From Spirochaetota bacterium (lineage in GTDB: Bacteria > Spirochaetota > UBA4802 > UB4802): a stretch of DNA of 56,775 nt. Below the pieces are notes generated by a model, which worked only from the letters and a program-made list of their open reading frames with translations, searched no databases and was not told the origin of the DNA. This document shows, piece by piece, positions 27,036-36,153 of this stretch (position 1 is its first letter; each line of letters opens with the position of its first letter). The DNA lies in contig JAKPOE010000010.1 in NCBI GenBank assembly GCA_029548025.1, positions 1 to 56,775 on the forward strand, in the 5' to 3' direction. The translations under genes were made by a program, and so were the position numbers.

Positions 27036-27737
27036 TTACACTGTTGTCATTGCCCTTTTTATTGCCTGCCCAATATTGCTGGATAACTGTCGCCACAAAT
27101 GGTTTCCCTGAAAATATAAATCCTGGTTAACCTCCACTTCTATGCCGCAGTACCTATCTCCGTACTGCTTTCTAAGCCATACCGTTACACCGTCACCACA
27201 CCCCCTGAAAGGGTAATTGTATGCTATGCGCAACGGATGCAGTGCAAACAAAGTTTCTTTGATACTTTTACTTAATTGCTGTTCTACCGGGCAGTATTGA
27301 TCATATAAAAGTCCTATATCACAATACCGTTTAAATCCATTCAATTGTGGTGTAAACGAATGGACAGCAACATGAATGACATGCGTATGATGTCGCATTG
27401 CCCTGCTAACAGCCTGTTCTATTGTATTGCGGTGTTTATCGTAATAACGTCGTATCAGCTCATTTTTAAGAACGCTATCAAAATTTTTTGTAAATTTCGA
27501 AAATAATTCATCACTTCCTACTGACCGGTTACAATCGACAATAAGGCGTGTAACCTTTGTGTATATAAGTGGCACATGCAGTATGCTGGCAATAATCATA
27601 GCCATTGGTAATGCCCCAATATCATACGCAAGGTGGGTTGCTACTATTTCATGCTCTCCGGAAAAAAGTGCTGTAAGCTCAGGTGGTATATAGTTTCCGG
27701 CATGCTCACAGGTAACAATACAGGTATTTTTTGCCAT
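27036..27737 (-). CDS. N-formylglutamate amidohydrolase family protein
   Basis: 233 residues. The opening 'CIVTCEHAGNYIPPEL' and the later 'TRLIVDCNRSVGSDELFSKF' and 'HVAVHSFTPQLNG' are the conserved metal and substrate blocks of the FGase family. Characterised members hydrolyse N-formylglutamate at the end of one histidine pathway, but many short members like this one occur outside hut operons and their substrate is unknown. No histidine genes are nearby. Confidence 0.8.
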   Translation of the reverse strand: MAKNTCIVTCEHAGNYIPPELTALFSGEHEIVATHLAYDIGALPMAMIIASILHVPLIYTKVTRLIVDCNRSVGSDELFSKFTKNFDSVLKNELIRRYYDKHRNTIEQAVSRAMRHHTHVIHVAVHSFTPQLNGFKRYCDIGLLYDQYCPVEQQLSKSIKETLFALHPLRIAYNYPFRGCGDGVTVWLRKQYGDRYCGIEVEVNQDLYFQGNHLWRQLSSNIGQAIKRAMTTV

Positions 27738-27825
27738 GTGCTAAACCTTTGCAGTATATCGCTTGACATAAAGCAATTGTATTCTACTTTTCTGGTCAAC
27801 ATTTATTTTAACAAAAGAGGTCTGT

Positions 27826-28182
27826 ATGCTTATTATAACAACTATTATTGGGCTATCAGCCGGCATGTTATCAGGACTTATGGGTATTGGTGGTGGGATT
27901 ATCATGATACCAGCATTGATATATGTAATGCATTTTAATCAGCATTTAGCACAGGGAACAACACTTGCTGCAATGATACCACCTATTGGTATTCTTGCAG
28001 CATATGCATATTATAAATCCGGCTATGTTAATATACCGGTTGCGCTTACCCTGGCTTTAGGTTTTATCATTGGGGGCTATTTTGGTGGTAAGATTGCGGT
28101 GTCACTTGATAGCGAAACACTCCGCCGTATTTTTGGAATAATCCTCTTTGTTATTTCATTGCATATCATATTTTCAAAATAG
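27826..28182 (+). CDS. Half-length TauE/SafE (sulfite exporter-like) membrane protein
   Basis: 118 residues with four hydrophobic spans and the family signature 'GMLSGLMGIGGGIIMIPAL' near the start. Full-length TauE/SafE permeases are about 250 residues with two such repeats; this has one, and ends cleanly. Half-size members are known and could act as dimers. Divergent from the amidohydrolase gene across 88 bases. The transported anion cannot be inferred. Confidence 0.75.
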   Translation: MLIITTIIGLSAGMLSGLMGIGGGIIMIPALIYVMHFNQHLAQGTTLAAMIPPIGILAAYAYYKSGYVNIPVALTLALGFIIGGYFGGKIAVSLDSETLRRIFGIILFVISLHIIFSK

Positions 28183-28357
28183 CCGCGCTTTACTGAACCG
28201 GTAATAATGTCATTTTTTATTAACACCCATGAATCTGAAATTTGTAAATTTTAATATGTAATCATGTGTAATACATAAAATAGTTGCTTTATTACTATAG
28301 ACATGATACTGTATTTACAGTATACACTTTACATTTGTTTTTTATCAGGTAACTATC

Positions 28358-28639
28358 ATGCAGCAACAGAACAGTGGTATTCAAAAACCACAACGTATAA
28401 AACCATTCTACTCACAAAAAGTACCCATTCCATCTAACCTTACATCTCTTTTATGGGATGAACAGGATACTGCTCCACTTGAAAAATTAATTCTCCGTGT
28501 TTTGCAGTATGGCAATTATGAAGAAATACATACTATCTACTCTTTATATTCAACGGAAACAACTGACATAGTATCTCGTTACCCTGACATAAAACGGGGA
28601 GTAAAATTCTGGGTGCGGTACTGGAATGAACACCATTAA
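28358..28639 (+). CDS. Putative antitoxin-like partner of AbiEii nucleotidyltransferase (DUF6922-like)
   Basis: 93 residues, soluble. The core 'SLLWDEQDTAPLEKLILRVLQYGNYEEIHTIYSLY' fits the short helical proteins (DUF6922 type) that precede AbiEii-like nucleotidyltransferases. Its last 14 bases overlap the start of that gene, typical for toxin-antitoxin pairs. Antitoxin function is inferred from position only. Confidence 0.6.
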   Translation: MQQQNSGIQKPQRIKPFYSQKVPIPSNLTSLLWDEQDTAPLEKLILRVLQYGNYEEIHTIYSLYSTETTDIVSRYPDIKRGVKFWVRYWNEHH

Positions 28640-29201
28640 CACAACAATAATTACCCTGGCACAACAGATACAAGAGCAGTTTCCGCATTTTTATTTAGCT
28701 GGTGGTACTGCCATAATGTTAAAATATAACCACCGGATAAGTTATGATCTTGATTTCTTTAATTTTAAAGAATTTTCATATAACCGATTGGCAAAAAAAG
28801 TAATACCATTATATCAAAACCAGATTGATAAATGGGAGCGTAAAGAGGATAATATAGATTTCTTTATCAATGGAATAAAAGTATCATTTGTTTTTTTTCC
28901 TTTTAAAAACCTTGAAAAAATTGAAACTATTCATCACATTAAAGTAGCAGGTGATTTTGATCTCTTTTTGAACAAACTGTATGTTGCAGGAAGAAGAATT
29001 GACCCCAAAGATCCTTTTGATGCTGCTTATTTGTATAACCAGCATAATTGGGATAACAACTACATTATACAAGGTTTTGAAAAGAAGTTCAAGGGACAAA
29101 GTTATAAAATATATTTAGGGGCTTTATTGAGCTTTGAGGATTATGGCGAATTACCAGCATGGATAAAAGAAACACTGATGAAGCTTATATACCAGGTTTA
29201 A
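28626..29201 (+). CDS. AbiEii-type nucleotidyltransferase (putative toxin)
   Basis: 191 residues. 'FYLAGGTAIMLKYNHRISYDLDFF' is the nucleotidyltransferase core (GG..., then D.D) of the AbiEii/AbiGii toxin family, and a third acidic region follows near 'EDNIDFFINGIKVSFVFF'. Family members are toxins in type IV-like systems and phage-abortive modules that add nucleotides to tRNA ends. It is translated from within the 3' end of the upstream gene. The last 17 bases overlap the convergent copA gene. Confidence 0.75.
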   Translation: MNTINTTIITLAQQIQEQFPHFYLAGGTAIMLKYNHRISYDLDFFNFKEFSYNRLAKKVIPLYQNQIDKWERKEDNIDFFINGIKVSFVFFPFKNLEKIETIHHIKVAGDFDLFLNKLYVAGRRIDPKDPFDAAYLYNQHNWDNNYIIQGFEKKFKGQSYKIYLGALLSFEDYGELPAWIKETLMKLIYQV

Positions 29202-31539
29202 ACCTCTTGAGCATCAACGATAAACTTACCACTGTTACCGAACTTAAAGCCATAGCAGCCCCTGCCAGTTCGGGTTTTACCAGCCAGCCTGTGAAAGGAT
29301 ACAACACGCCAGCAGCTACAGGCACTAAAACCGCATTATATGCAAATGCCCAGAAGATATTCTGTTTTATGCGTCGCATTACTTTTACTGCTAACTCAAA
29401 ATAGGTCACCACATCACGCAATCTGTTCCTCAAGAGTACTACATCACCAGCTTCTATCGCCACATCAGTTCCACTGCCAAGTGCAATCCCAACATCAGCC
29501 TGTGCCAGCACCGGCGCATCATTGATGCCATCACCAATAAACGCTACAATCTCTCCATCCTTTTGCAACTGTTTCACAACATTCATTTTATCTTCAGGTT
29601 TAACATCAGCATATACAGCATCCATGCCAATTTCATGAGCTATCGCCAGAGCACTCAGCCTGTTATCACCCGTAAGCATGGCTGTTTTTATACCACGCTG
29701 TTGCAAAGAGCGTATAACCGTGTTTGCATCTGTCCTGGGCGTATCCGATAGTGCAATAATACCATACGGCTTTTCCTGTGCTACAACAACGACCGTTTTT
29801 CCTTCATTTTCAAATTCTTTCATCTTTTGTGCGATAGTTACTTCACATGGTATGTAATCCTGTATAAAATCTCTGCTGCCAGCAATAACCTTTTTTTGAG
29901 CTATCGTCCCCATGACACCTTTCCCTTCCACTACGCTGACATCCTCAACCTCATGGAACACTGCATGGTGATTGGTAGCATATTGTACAATTGCTTCACC
30001 AACAGGATGCTCAGCATAGCGTTCCAGGGAAGCACAAACCGATAGCAGTTCATGTTCACTGATGTTGTCAAACGCTATAATATTGGTCACTGTCATGGTG
30101 CCGGTTGTTAACGTTCCCGTTTTATCAAATACTGCATGCGTAACCTTTGAAGCATTTTCCAGGGCTTCACTATTTTTAATCAGTATTCCCAGTTCAGCGC
30201 CTTTTCCAATACCAACGGTTATAGCAGTTGGAGTAGCAAGCCCCAATGCACATGGGCAGGCTATAACAATGACAGCCACAAACACCTCAAATGAAAAAAA
30301 TATATCCCCATTTATTACATACCAAACCAGTGCGGCTATTGTTGCAATCGTCAGTATAACCGGTATAAAAATGCTTACCACCCTGTCGGCAAAACGTTGC
30401 ACACGTGGTTTTGACATCACTGCATGTTCAACCAGATTAATAATCCGTGATAGTATTGAATCCTGTCCAATAGCTTTTGCCTTTATCACAATCAGGCTGT
30501 TTTTGTTAAGTGTCCCCCCAATAACCGCATTGCCTTCGCTTTTGAATACTGGCACAGATTCACCGGTTACCATCGACTCGTCCACATAACTTTGTCCCTT
30601 TACAATTTCGCCATCTACCGGAATGCGCGTTTGCGGTTTCACAACAACCGTGTCTCCAATGGTAACATCACTGGTGTTTATTTCTATTTCATTCCCATCT
30701 CGAATGACTATCGCTGTATCCGGACTAAGCGATAGTAGCTTTGCAATGGTATGGGATGTCCTTGATTTAGCCCTTTCCTCAAGATATTTCCCGATGTTAA
30801 GAAATGATGCCAGAAATATTGAGGTTTCATAGATCATAAATTCATGCGACAGCACGTGCAGTGAAGCAAGGATACTTGCACCAAATGATACCCCGATGCC
30901 CATGGCATACATAACATCCATTGATAAAACCCTATTTTTCAGTGCATGGTATGCACCAGTAAATATGTGATAGCTCACAAAAAGAAATACTGGCGTTAAT
31001 ATAATAGCGATGCCAATAGTATCCATAGCCCACAATCCATACATCATTGCCATAAGCAAAGCACCAGCTACCAGCCCAGCAACAATCTGTATCAGGCGCA
31101 GTGGTGACTGTTTTTGTGTTTGGACCTCTTCTGTCCCTAAAAACCTGTAACCAGCATCTTCAACCTTTGTTTTTATGTCGCTGTCATGAACAGCTTCAGG
31201 GGTAACAACAAGCATTGCTTTCCCTGTGGCATAGTTTACATTAATATCAAGCACACCCTCTATATCCATAATCGCATTCGTTACCGCTTTAGAGCACATG
31301 ACACAGCTCATGTCACCTATTGTTGCCTGTACAATTTCTTTTTCTATGTATACTCCATTTTCTTCCAGCAGTTCAACAATGTGTATGGGACTTATAACGG
31401 AGCTATCGTACTCAATTTCATAGTGTTTATTGTTATAGTTTACACCACTAATACCTGGTGTACTTGTTATCAGTTTTGTAATAGCTTCCCGATTATTATT
31501 TTTTATTGCCAGTAATACTTTTTTATTCATATTAAACAT
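29185..31539 (-). CDS. copA: Copper-transporting P-type ATPase
   Basis: 784 residues. Two N-terminal HMA-like folds: the first (1-68) has lost CxxC, the second keeps it as MSCVMC (about 76-81). The membrane metal site CPC is at about 428 ('CPCALGLATP'), the phosphorylation site DKTGTLT at about 472, the HP motif as 'AEHPVGEAI', and the hinge GDGINDAP at about 668. The last helices carry 'YN' and 'MALSSV', the P1B-1 pattern for Cu(I). Exports Cu(I) across the inner membrane. No copper regulator or chaperone gene is adjacent. Confidence 0.92.
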   Translation of the reverse strand: MFNMNKKVLLAIKNNNREAITKLITSTPGISGVNYNNKHYEIEYDSSVISPIHIVELLEENGVYIEKEIVQATIGDMSCVMCSKAVTNAIMDIEGVLDINVNYATGKAMLVVTPEAVHDSDIKTKVEDAGYRFLGTEEVQTQKQSPLRLIQIVAGLVAGALLMAMMYGLWAMDTIGIAIILTPVFLFVSYHIFTGAYHALKNRVLSMDVMYAMGIGVSFGASILASLHVLSHEFMIYETSIFLASFLNIGKYLEERAKSRTSHTIAKLLSLSPDTAIVIRDGNEIEINTSDVTIGDTVVVKPQTRIPVDGEIVKGQSYVDESMVTGESVPVFKSEGNAVIGGTLNKNSLIVIKAKAIGQDSILSRIINLVEHAVMSKPRVQRFADRVVSIFIPVILTIATIAALVWYVINGDIFFSFEVFVAVIVIACPCALGLATPTAITVGIGKGAELGILIKNSEALENASKVTHAVFDKTGTLTTGTMTVTNIIAFDNISEHELLSVCASLERYAEHPVGEAIVQYATNHHAVFHEVEDVSVVEGKGVMGTIAQKKVIAGSRDFIQDYIPCEVTIAQKMKEFENEGKTVVVVAQEKPYGIIALSDTPRTDANTVIRSLQQRGIKTAMLTGDNRLSALAIAHEIGMDAVYADVKPEDKMNVVKQLQKDGEIVAFIGDGINDAPVLAQADVGIALGSGTDVAIEAGDVVLLRNRLRDVVTYFELAVKVMRRIKQNIFWAFAYNAVLVPVAAGVLYPFTGWLVKPELAGAAMALSSVTVVSLSLMLKRFKPGI

Positions 31540-31730
31540 CCTCTAAAATACTGTATTACTATTCATGGTCATATAATATACTATAAAAACAAAAATAAAT
31601 CAATACCTGATTATTTATTATTATCTGGAAAAAAAATTTATGCCTATTCATGATGGATTATTATTATTTCAATCACTTCACCCATATTCTTTGCTTATCG
31701 GGTCATTGCCTTTTAGTAACTTTTTTTATT

Positions 31731-33848
31731 TTATATAGACTCAATCCCTATAAAAATCTTATCATCACGGTGTTCAATGTTTGATGCATTCCTTTTTATC
31801 GCTTCATTAATAAGCGATACTGTTTGTTCAACACTTAAGTGCCCATTTTCAAGTATAAAATGCTTTAAATCTTTATATTGGTTTCCAAAATAGTCTGTAC
31901 TAAATTCCTCAATTATACCATCAGTAAATAGGTACAATTTATAGTTTTTTTTGATATCAATTATCTTATTTTCAAAATTTGAAAATTTTGAAATTCCAAT
32001 TGCAGGACCCGTGCGGGATAACTCAAAAATAGTGCTGTTCATAACCAAAAATTGATCAGGATGACCTGCCGAAGCATAAAGAAGTTTATTATTGTTCCCA
32101 TCAATATCAACCATAATTGCCGTTAAAAACATTTTCATTGTTTTATAATAATCCGAAAATACTGTATTGAGTTTCTTAAAAACTTCAGCAGGGGTTTCAC
32201 ATTCATCCTTTAACTTATCATATTCAACTTTTATCAATATGGTAATCAATGATGCGCTTATACCATGTCCAGTTGCATCGGCAAGAAACACGCGTGTCTT
32301 TTTATTTGGTAGAGAAGCTATATCATAAACGTCACCACCTATTTGCATAAACGGTTCATTGTACACTGCAATCTTTACGTCCGGTATGTGCATTATTTCT
32401 TTAGGAATAATTCTATCATGAATAGTTTTTGCAAGATGAACTTCATTTGATATTTGATCATATAATGATGCCAGCTTTTTATACGTTTTCTCTGTATCCT
32501 GCTGAGCAGATATGGCTTTTTCAGTCTGATTCAAAAGCTCTTCCGTCTTTTTCTTTACTTCAGCATTTAAATTCTCTGAAAGATATTCTGTTGTCTTAAA
32601 TGCTCTTGCAAATCGTAATGACAAAACTGATGATTGGAACAGAATAAAAAGCGCAAGCCCATATTCAGACATAAAAAATGTACGTATGATAAATAGATTA
32701 TGTAAAATATCATTAGCAACAGTTATCATTAATACTATATACCCTATAAATATTAACAATGCATCATCCCTGCGACGAATACTGGCAGCAATAAGAATTA
32801 TAAAGGCTCCAATCATTGTAGTGAACAGTATTACATTATAAGCACCTATCAAATTTGTAAATATTTTAGGGGGTAAAATCATTGGAATGCTTATAAAAAT
32901 AATCCCTGTAATAATCTGAAAAATTACAAACATTCTGTTTGATTCACGAGGGAAAAGATAACAAACATAGAGCGTAAAACTTAACCATCCTAAACCAAGG
33001 CTACCATATTCAATTGAAAATCTGATAAAAAACACATCGGAATTATAAAAAATTCGTTCAAGATAATTACCTATAACAAATGAATGGCTGAAAATAGCAA
33101 AACAAAATATGGAAAACCAAAAAGAGGTTTTATCTTTTCTACGCCCCATCCAGAGAATTAAATGATAGACAGCAATGATGAATATAATGCCAAGTATAAC
33201 CGTTTTAATAAAATCATGTTCCCACAGAATCTGTGTAATACTTTCAAAAGGACCAATAACTATACACTTATTAAGGCCGCCTCCACGATGAAAAAAGTTT
33301 GATACTTTTACTGCTATGACAAATTCTTCAGTTTCTTTTTCACAGTTTAAAGGTTTTAATTGAGGTTTTAAACAAGGGCTTGAGGATTGCTCATCAATGC
33401 TAACAATCCCAGAACACATAAATTTGTTGCCATTGAAATAGAGTTCATAGGCTGTGTTTGCACCTGGAACATAGATGGCTGGTGAAGTTTCCCAAAAACT
33501 TTTATTTACTTTTACCTTTAAGCGATACCAGCCATAGCCATCGCCTTTAAATTTTTCAGAATTCCAGTAATTGGGTATTATGATATAATCCCATTCAGAA
33601 TCATCGTAATCTGGTCGAGCAAAAGCCGGACTATCTTCCAGCATTCTATACTTCCACTCACCCTTAAGCTCAACAGGCTTCTCTTTAGTAAAATCAATTG
33701 TAGAACAATCAAATACTCCACATTGTGCAGAATAACTTGAAAAAAATACCTCTGTCGGAGAGCAACCTGCAAAGAATAAACAGGCTACTAATAGTGGAAT
33801 GAGGTATAATTTCATAGCCAACGCGCTAACATAAATTTTGATATTCAT
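31731..33848 (-). CDS. Lipoprotein 7TM sensor with SpoIIE (PP2C-type) phosphatase output
   Basis: 705 residues. The signal ends in the lipobox FFAGC (Cys29; an internal Met at residue 12 may be the true start). Residues about 45-205 form a jelly-roll sensor domain of the 7TMR-DISM kind. About seven membrane helices follow (210-410), then a coiled coil (about 420-465), then a SpoIIE phosphatase domain with 'QIGGDVYDI', 'LADATGHGISA', 'ASAGHP' and 'LFTDGIIEEFS'. It senses something outside the inner membrane and dephosphorylates a cytoplasmic partner, usually an anti-sigma-factor antagonist; no such partner is encoded here. This layout is common in Leptospira-like spirochaetes. Confidence 0.88.
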   Translation of the reverse strand: MNIKIYVSALAMKLYLIPLLVACLFFAGCSPTEVFFSSYSAQCGVFDCSTIDFTKEKPVELKGEWKYRMLEDSPAFARPDYDDSEWDYIIIPNYWNSEKFKGDGYGWYRLKVKVNKSFWETSPAIYVPGANTAYELYFNGNKFMCSGIVSIDEQSSSPCLKPQLKPLNCEKETEEFVIAVKVSNFFHRGGGLNKCIVIGPFESITQILWEHDFIKTVILGIIFIIAVYHLILWMGRRKDKTSFWFSIFCFAIFSHSFVIGNYLERIFYNSDVFFIRFSIEYGSLGLGWLSFTLYVCYLFPRESNRMFVIFQIITGIIFISIPMILPPKIFTNLIGAYNVILFTTMIGAFIILIAASIRRRDDALLIFIGYIVLMITVANDILHNLFIIRTFFMSEYGLALFILFQSSVLSLRFARAFKTTEYLSENLNAEVKKKTEELLNQTEKAISAQQDTEKTYKKLASLYDQISNEVHLAKTIHDRIIPKEIMHIPDVKIAVYNEPFMQIGGDVYDIASLPNKKTRVFLADATGHGISASLITILIKVEYDKLKDECETPAEVFKKLNTVFSDYYKTMKMFLTAIMVDIDGNNNKLLYASAGHPDQFLVMNSTIFELSRTGPAIGISKFSNFENKIIDIKKNYKLYLFTDGIIEEFSTDYFGNQYKDLKHFILENGHLSVEQTVSLINEAIKRNASNIEHRDDKIFIGIESI

Positions 33849-34348
33849 AATAGCGTACTACGTTATGAAAAAAGTAGCTTCATCCTTGTGCACTTAGTCC
33901 ATGAATATTTTTAATACAAGAAAAAATACTGCCATTTAAACTATGGGTAGTTATGATACTATTCTTCATTGTTTTATTTAACTCATATCTATTTGCTTAT
34001 GGGAACCTCTGGGAATCCAGCTTTTCATTACCACCAATACGATACACAGTATTCCAATACTTATCCCCGGAAGGGAATGTTCAAAACTAATTATTAAAGG
34101 TTACTATGTTAAAATAAAATACAAGATAGCGGTATTCTTGTCAATTATTATTACAAAATGTCATAATTATAACATGGAAATGATTAACATTAGGCTTCAA
34201 ATGTGTTTTGTTGTAAGTTGTAATTTTATATATAATTAATTATTCTTGATCTACAATCATACATCTTTCCTGCTAAACTTGAACCTGCACCAACTATATT
34301 GTTAATACAACATTAATTGCTTGACAGAAAAACAGCTAAAATATAGAT
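33849..34348. other. 500-base divergent intergenic region
   Basis: It separates the sensor-phosphatase gene (minus) from ispE (plus). It is AT-rich and holds one short signal-peptide-like frame (33953-34090, listed separately) and the ispE promoter at its right end. Nothing else recognisable. Confidence 0.6.
33953..34090 (+). CDS. Very short secreted-like open frame, doubtful
   Basis: 45 residues starting 'MILFFIVLFNSYLFAYG', a good signal-peptide shape, followed by about 28 polar residues and a stop. A weak GGG lies ahead of the ATG, with no real ribosome site. It may be a small secreted peptide or the leftover start of a larger secreted-protein gene. Confidence 0.25.
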   Translation: MILFFIVLFNSYLFAYGNLWESSFSLPPIRYTVFQYLSPEGNVQN

Positions 34349-34349
34349 T
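34321..34349 (+). promoter_or_regulatory. Promoter of ispE
   Basis: TTGACA (34321-34326) with TAGATT (34344-34349) at 17-base spacing, or TATAGA (34342-34347) at 15. Transcription would begin near 34355. That rules out the upstream TTG at 34349 as the ispE start and favours ATG 34379. Confidence 0.55.
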
Positions 34350-34378
34350 TGCCAATCTATTACACAATACCATTATTG

Positions 34379-35263
34379 ATGATTGAAAGTATAAAAGCCT
34401 ACGCAAAAATAAATCTTCATCTAGAAGTTTTGAACAAAAGGCCAGATAGCTACCATAATATCTGTAGTATCATGGCGAAGATTAATATCTTTGATCTTTT
34501 ACAACTTGAGGGATGTGAACTATGCAATCCTAATACTATCGATATAACTATTCGATGCATAGGCGGGCAAAATGCCGCTATAGTAAAAGAACTCCCCATA
34601 GAGCAAAACCTGATCACAAAAGCAATACGTTTATATTGTTCAACTGCACATATTGGCTCAAGGGTTACTATCGCCATACAAAAAGAAATTCCATCAGGTG
34701 CAGGATTGGGTGGCGGAAGTGCAGATGCTGCAGCAGCCTTGATGCTCTGTAATAACGTATTCAATAAATTCAGTCACAATGAACTTATGGCGTTAGCTGC
34801 TGAGATTGGAGCTGATGTTCCTTTTTGTTTAAATGGAAATATTGCTCTTTGCGAAGGTAAAGGTGAAATAGTAACTCCATTGAAAAAAATACCTCTGCCA
34901 GATGCAGTTGTTATTGTTTTTAATGACGTTCACAGCAGTACCAAAGAAGCATACACCGCATTGATGAGAAGTTTTGCGCCTGTTTTGTCAAAAAAAGAAG
35001 CAGTTTTGTCTTTATGGGATAAAAGTGATGTAGGTGCTTTATTAAACATTTTTAAAAATGATTTCCAGGATATTGTTTTTGATAACAATCCACAGCTTAG
35101 GGAAATTTACCGCACCTTGCAGGATTTTGCCCCGGATTTTATCCATATGACAGGTAGCGGTTCGGCATTATGTGCACTTTTTCACGATATTGGAAAAGCC
35201 AATGAGGTTTTCCTGACGCTTAAACCTCACTATTCACAAGTATTTGTATCAAATTTATTATGA
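34379..35263 (+). CDS. ispE: 4-diphosphocytidyl-2-C-methyl-D-erythritol kinase
   Basis: 294 residues from the ATG at 34379. GHMP-kinase fold: 'AYAKINLHLEV' at the start, the ATP loop 'PSGAGLGGGSADAAAAL' (about 104-120) and the C-terminal 'HMTGSGSALCALF'. Catalyses the ATP-dependent step of the non-mevalonate (MEP) isoprenoid pathway in the cytoplasm. First gene of the ispE-tRNA-glmU-prs-rplY-pth run, an arrangement related to that in many bacteria. Confidence 0.93.
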   Translation: MIESIKAYAKINLHLEVLNKRPDSYHNICSIMAKINIFDLLQLEGCELCNPNTIDITIRCIGGQNAAIVKELPIEQNLITKAIRLYCSTAHIGSRVTIAIQKEIPSGAGLGGGSADAAAALMLCNNVFNKFSHNELMALAAEIGADVPFCLNGNIALCEGKGEIVTPLKKIPLPDAVVIVFNDVHSSTKEAYTALMRSFAPVLSKKEAVLSLWDKSDVGALLNIFKNDFQDIVFDNNPQLREIYRTLQDFAPDFIHMTGSGSALCALFHDIGKANEVFLTLKPHYSQVFVSNLL

Positions 35264-35287
35264 CATAAGGCATTTTATTACTATAAT
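35260..35287 (+). promoter_or_regulatory. Promoter of tRNA-Gln
   Basis: ATGACA (35260-35265), a 16-base spacer, then TATAAT (35282-35287); the tRNA begins 14 bases further on. The -35 overlaps the ispE stop codon. Confidence 0.5.
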
Positions 35288-35300
35288 TATAATATTATTT

Positions 35301-35372
35301 TGAGGTGTAGCCAAGTGGTACGGCACCGGGTTTTGGTCCCGGCATTCCCAGGTTCGAATCCTGGCACCTCAG
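35301..35372 (+). tRNA. tRNA-Gln (anticodon TTG)
   Basis: A 72-base cloverleaf. Acceptor stem TGAGGTG/CACCTCA (7 bp) with G as discriminator. D arm around GCCAAGTGGTACGGC. Anticodon stem CCGGG/CCCGG with loop TTTTGGT, giving TTG. T arm CCAGG-TTCGAAT-CCTGG. CCA is not encoded. It lies between ispE and glmU. Confidence 0.97.
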
Positions 35373-35396
35373 CATACTTTATTATGAGTGATAGTT

Positions 35397-36146
35397 ATGA
35401 ATAACTGTAAAGCTGTCATATTAGCTGCAGGTAAAGGCGTGCGCATGCAATCCAGCCTGCCCAAGGTACTGCACAGGTTAGCCGGGAAACCGCTTGTACA
35501 GCATGTTATAGATAATCTCATCAGTGCAGGTATAAGTTATAATGATATTATAGTTGTCGTGGGCTATAAAGGTGATGATGTAATTTCAGCAATTGACAAC
35601 AATATCTCCTTTGTCTGGCAGATAGAACAATTAGGAACAGGTCATGCTGTAATGCAAACTGAACCTCAATTGGGCACCTATAACGGTTGTTTACTTGTTG
35701 CATGCGGTGATGTGCCACTCATAAAGCCTGAAACATTTATCAAGCTGTATAATGCTGTTAACGACCACAGTACAGGTGCTGCAGTTCTGACAATGGAACT
35801 TGAAAATCCCTGCGGATACGGTCGTATTATCCGAGGTGAATATGATAATTTGATTAGGATCGTAGAAGAAAAAGATGCAGATCCTATTCAGAGGAATATA
35901 AAAGAAGTGAATACCGGTACCTATGCTTTTAAAAGTCCTATTCTTTTCCAGGGGTTAAAAACTATTACCACCGACAATGCTCAAAGGGAATATTATCTAC
36001 CTGATGTTTTAACATTTATCAGAAAGTCTGGATATGATGTGAAAATCATTAAACTTGATGACCCCATTGAAGGAACTGGTGTAAATTCTAAAGAAGAACT
36101 TATAAAACTTGGAAGCATAATTACAAAAACGTTTATTAAAAAATAG
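35397..36146 (+). CDS. glmU: Bacterial-type sugar nucleotidyltransferase, GlmU pyrophosphorylase half only
   Basis: 249 residues from the ATG at 35397 (a GTG 9 bases earlier is possible). It has the nucleotide loop 'LAAGKGVRMQSSLPKVLHRLAGKPL', 'EQLGTGHAVMQ' and the metal Asp in 'ACGDVPLIKP'. This is the N-terminal uridyltransferase domain of GlmU (UTP + GlcNAc-1-P to UDP-GlcNAc). The C-terminal left-handed beta-helix acetyltransferase half (about 200 residues) is absent with no trace after the stop. The position before prs, as in canonical glmU-prs, supports the assignment. Another enzyme must supply GlcNAc-1-P. Confidence 0.82.
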   Translation: MNNCKAVILAAGKGVRMQSSLPKVLHRLAGKPLVQHVIDNLISAGISYNDIIVVVGYKGDDVISAIDNNISFVWQIEQLGTGHAVMQTEPQLGTYNGCLLVACGDVPLIKPETFIKLYNAVNDHSTGAAVLTMELENPCGYGRIIRGEYDNLIRIVEEKDADPIQRNIKEVNTGTYAFKSPILFQGLKTITTDNAQREYYLPDVLTFIRKSGYDVKIIKLDDPIEGTGVNSKEELIKLGSIITKTFIKK

Positions 36147-36153
36147 GGTGTAT

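Noticed and set aside
30062..30589. Plus-strand reading frame of 175 codons opposite copA
   Set aside because: It lies inside the conserved ATPase core on the other strand and has no family features.
34349..34378. TTG at 34349 as the ispE start
   Set aside because: It coincides with the likely -10 element, and family members begin at the 'SIKAYAKINL' region reached from ATG 34379.
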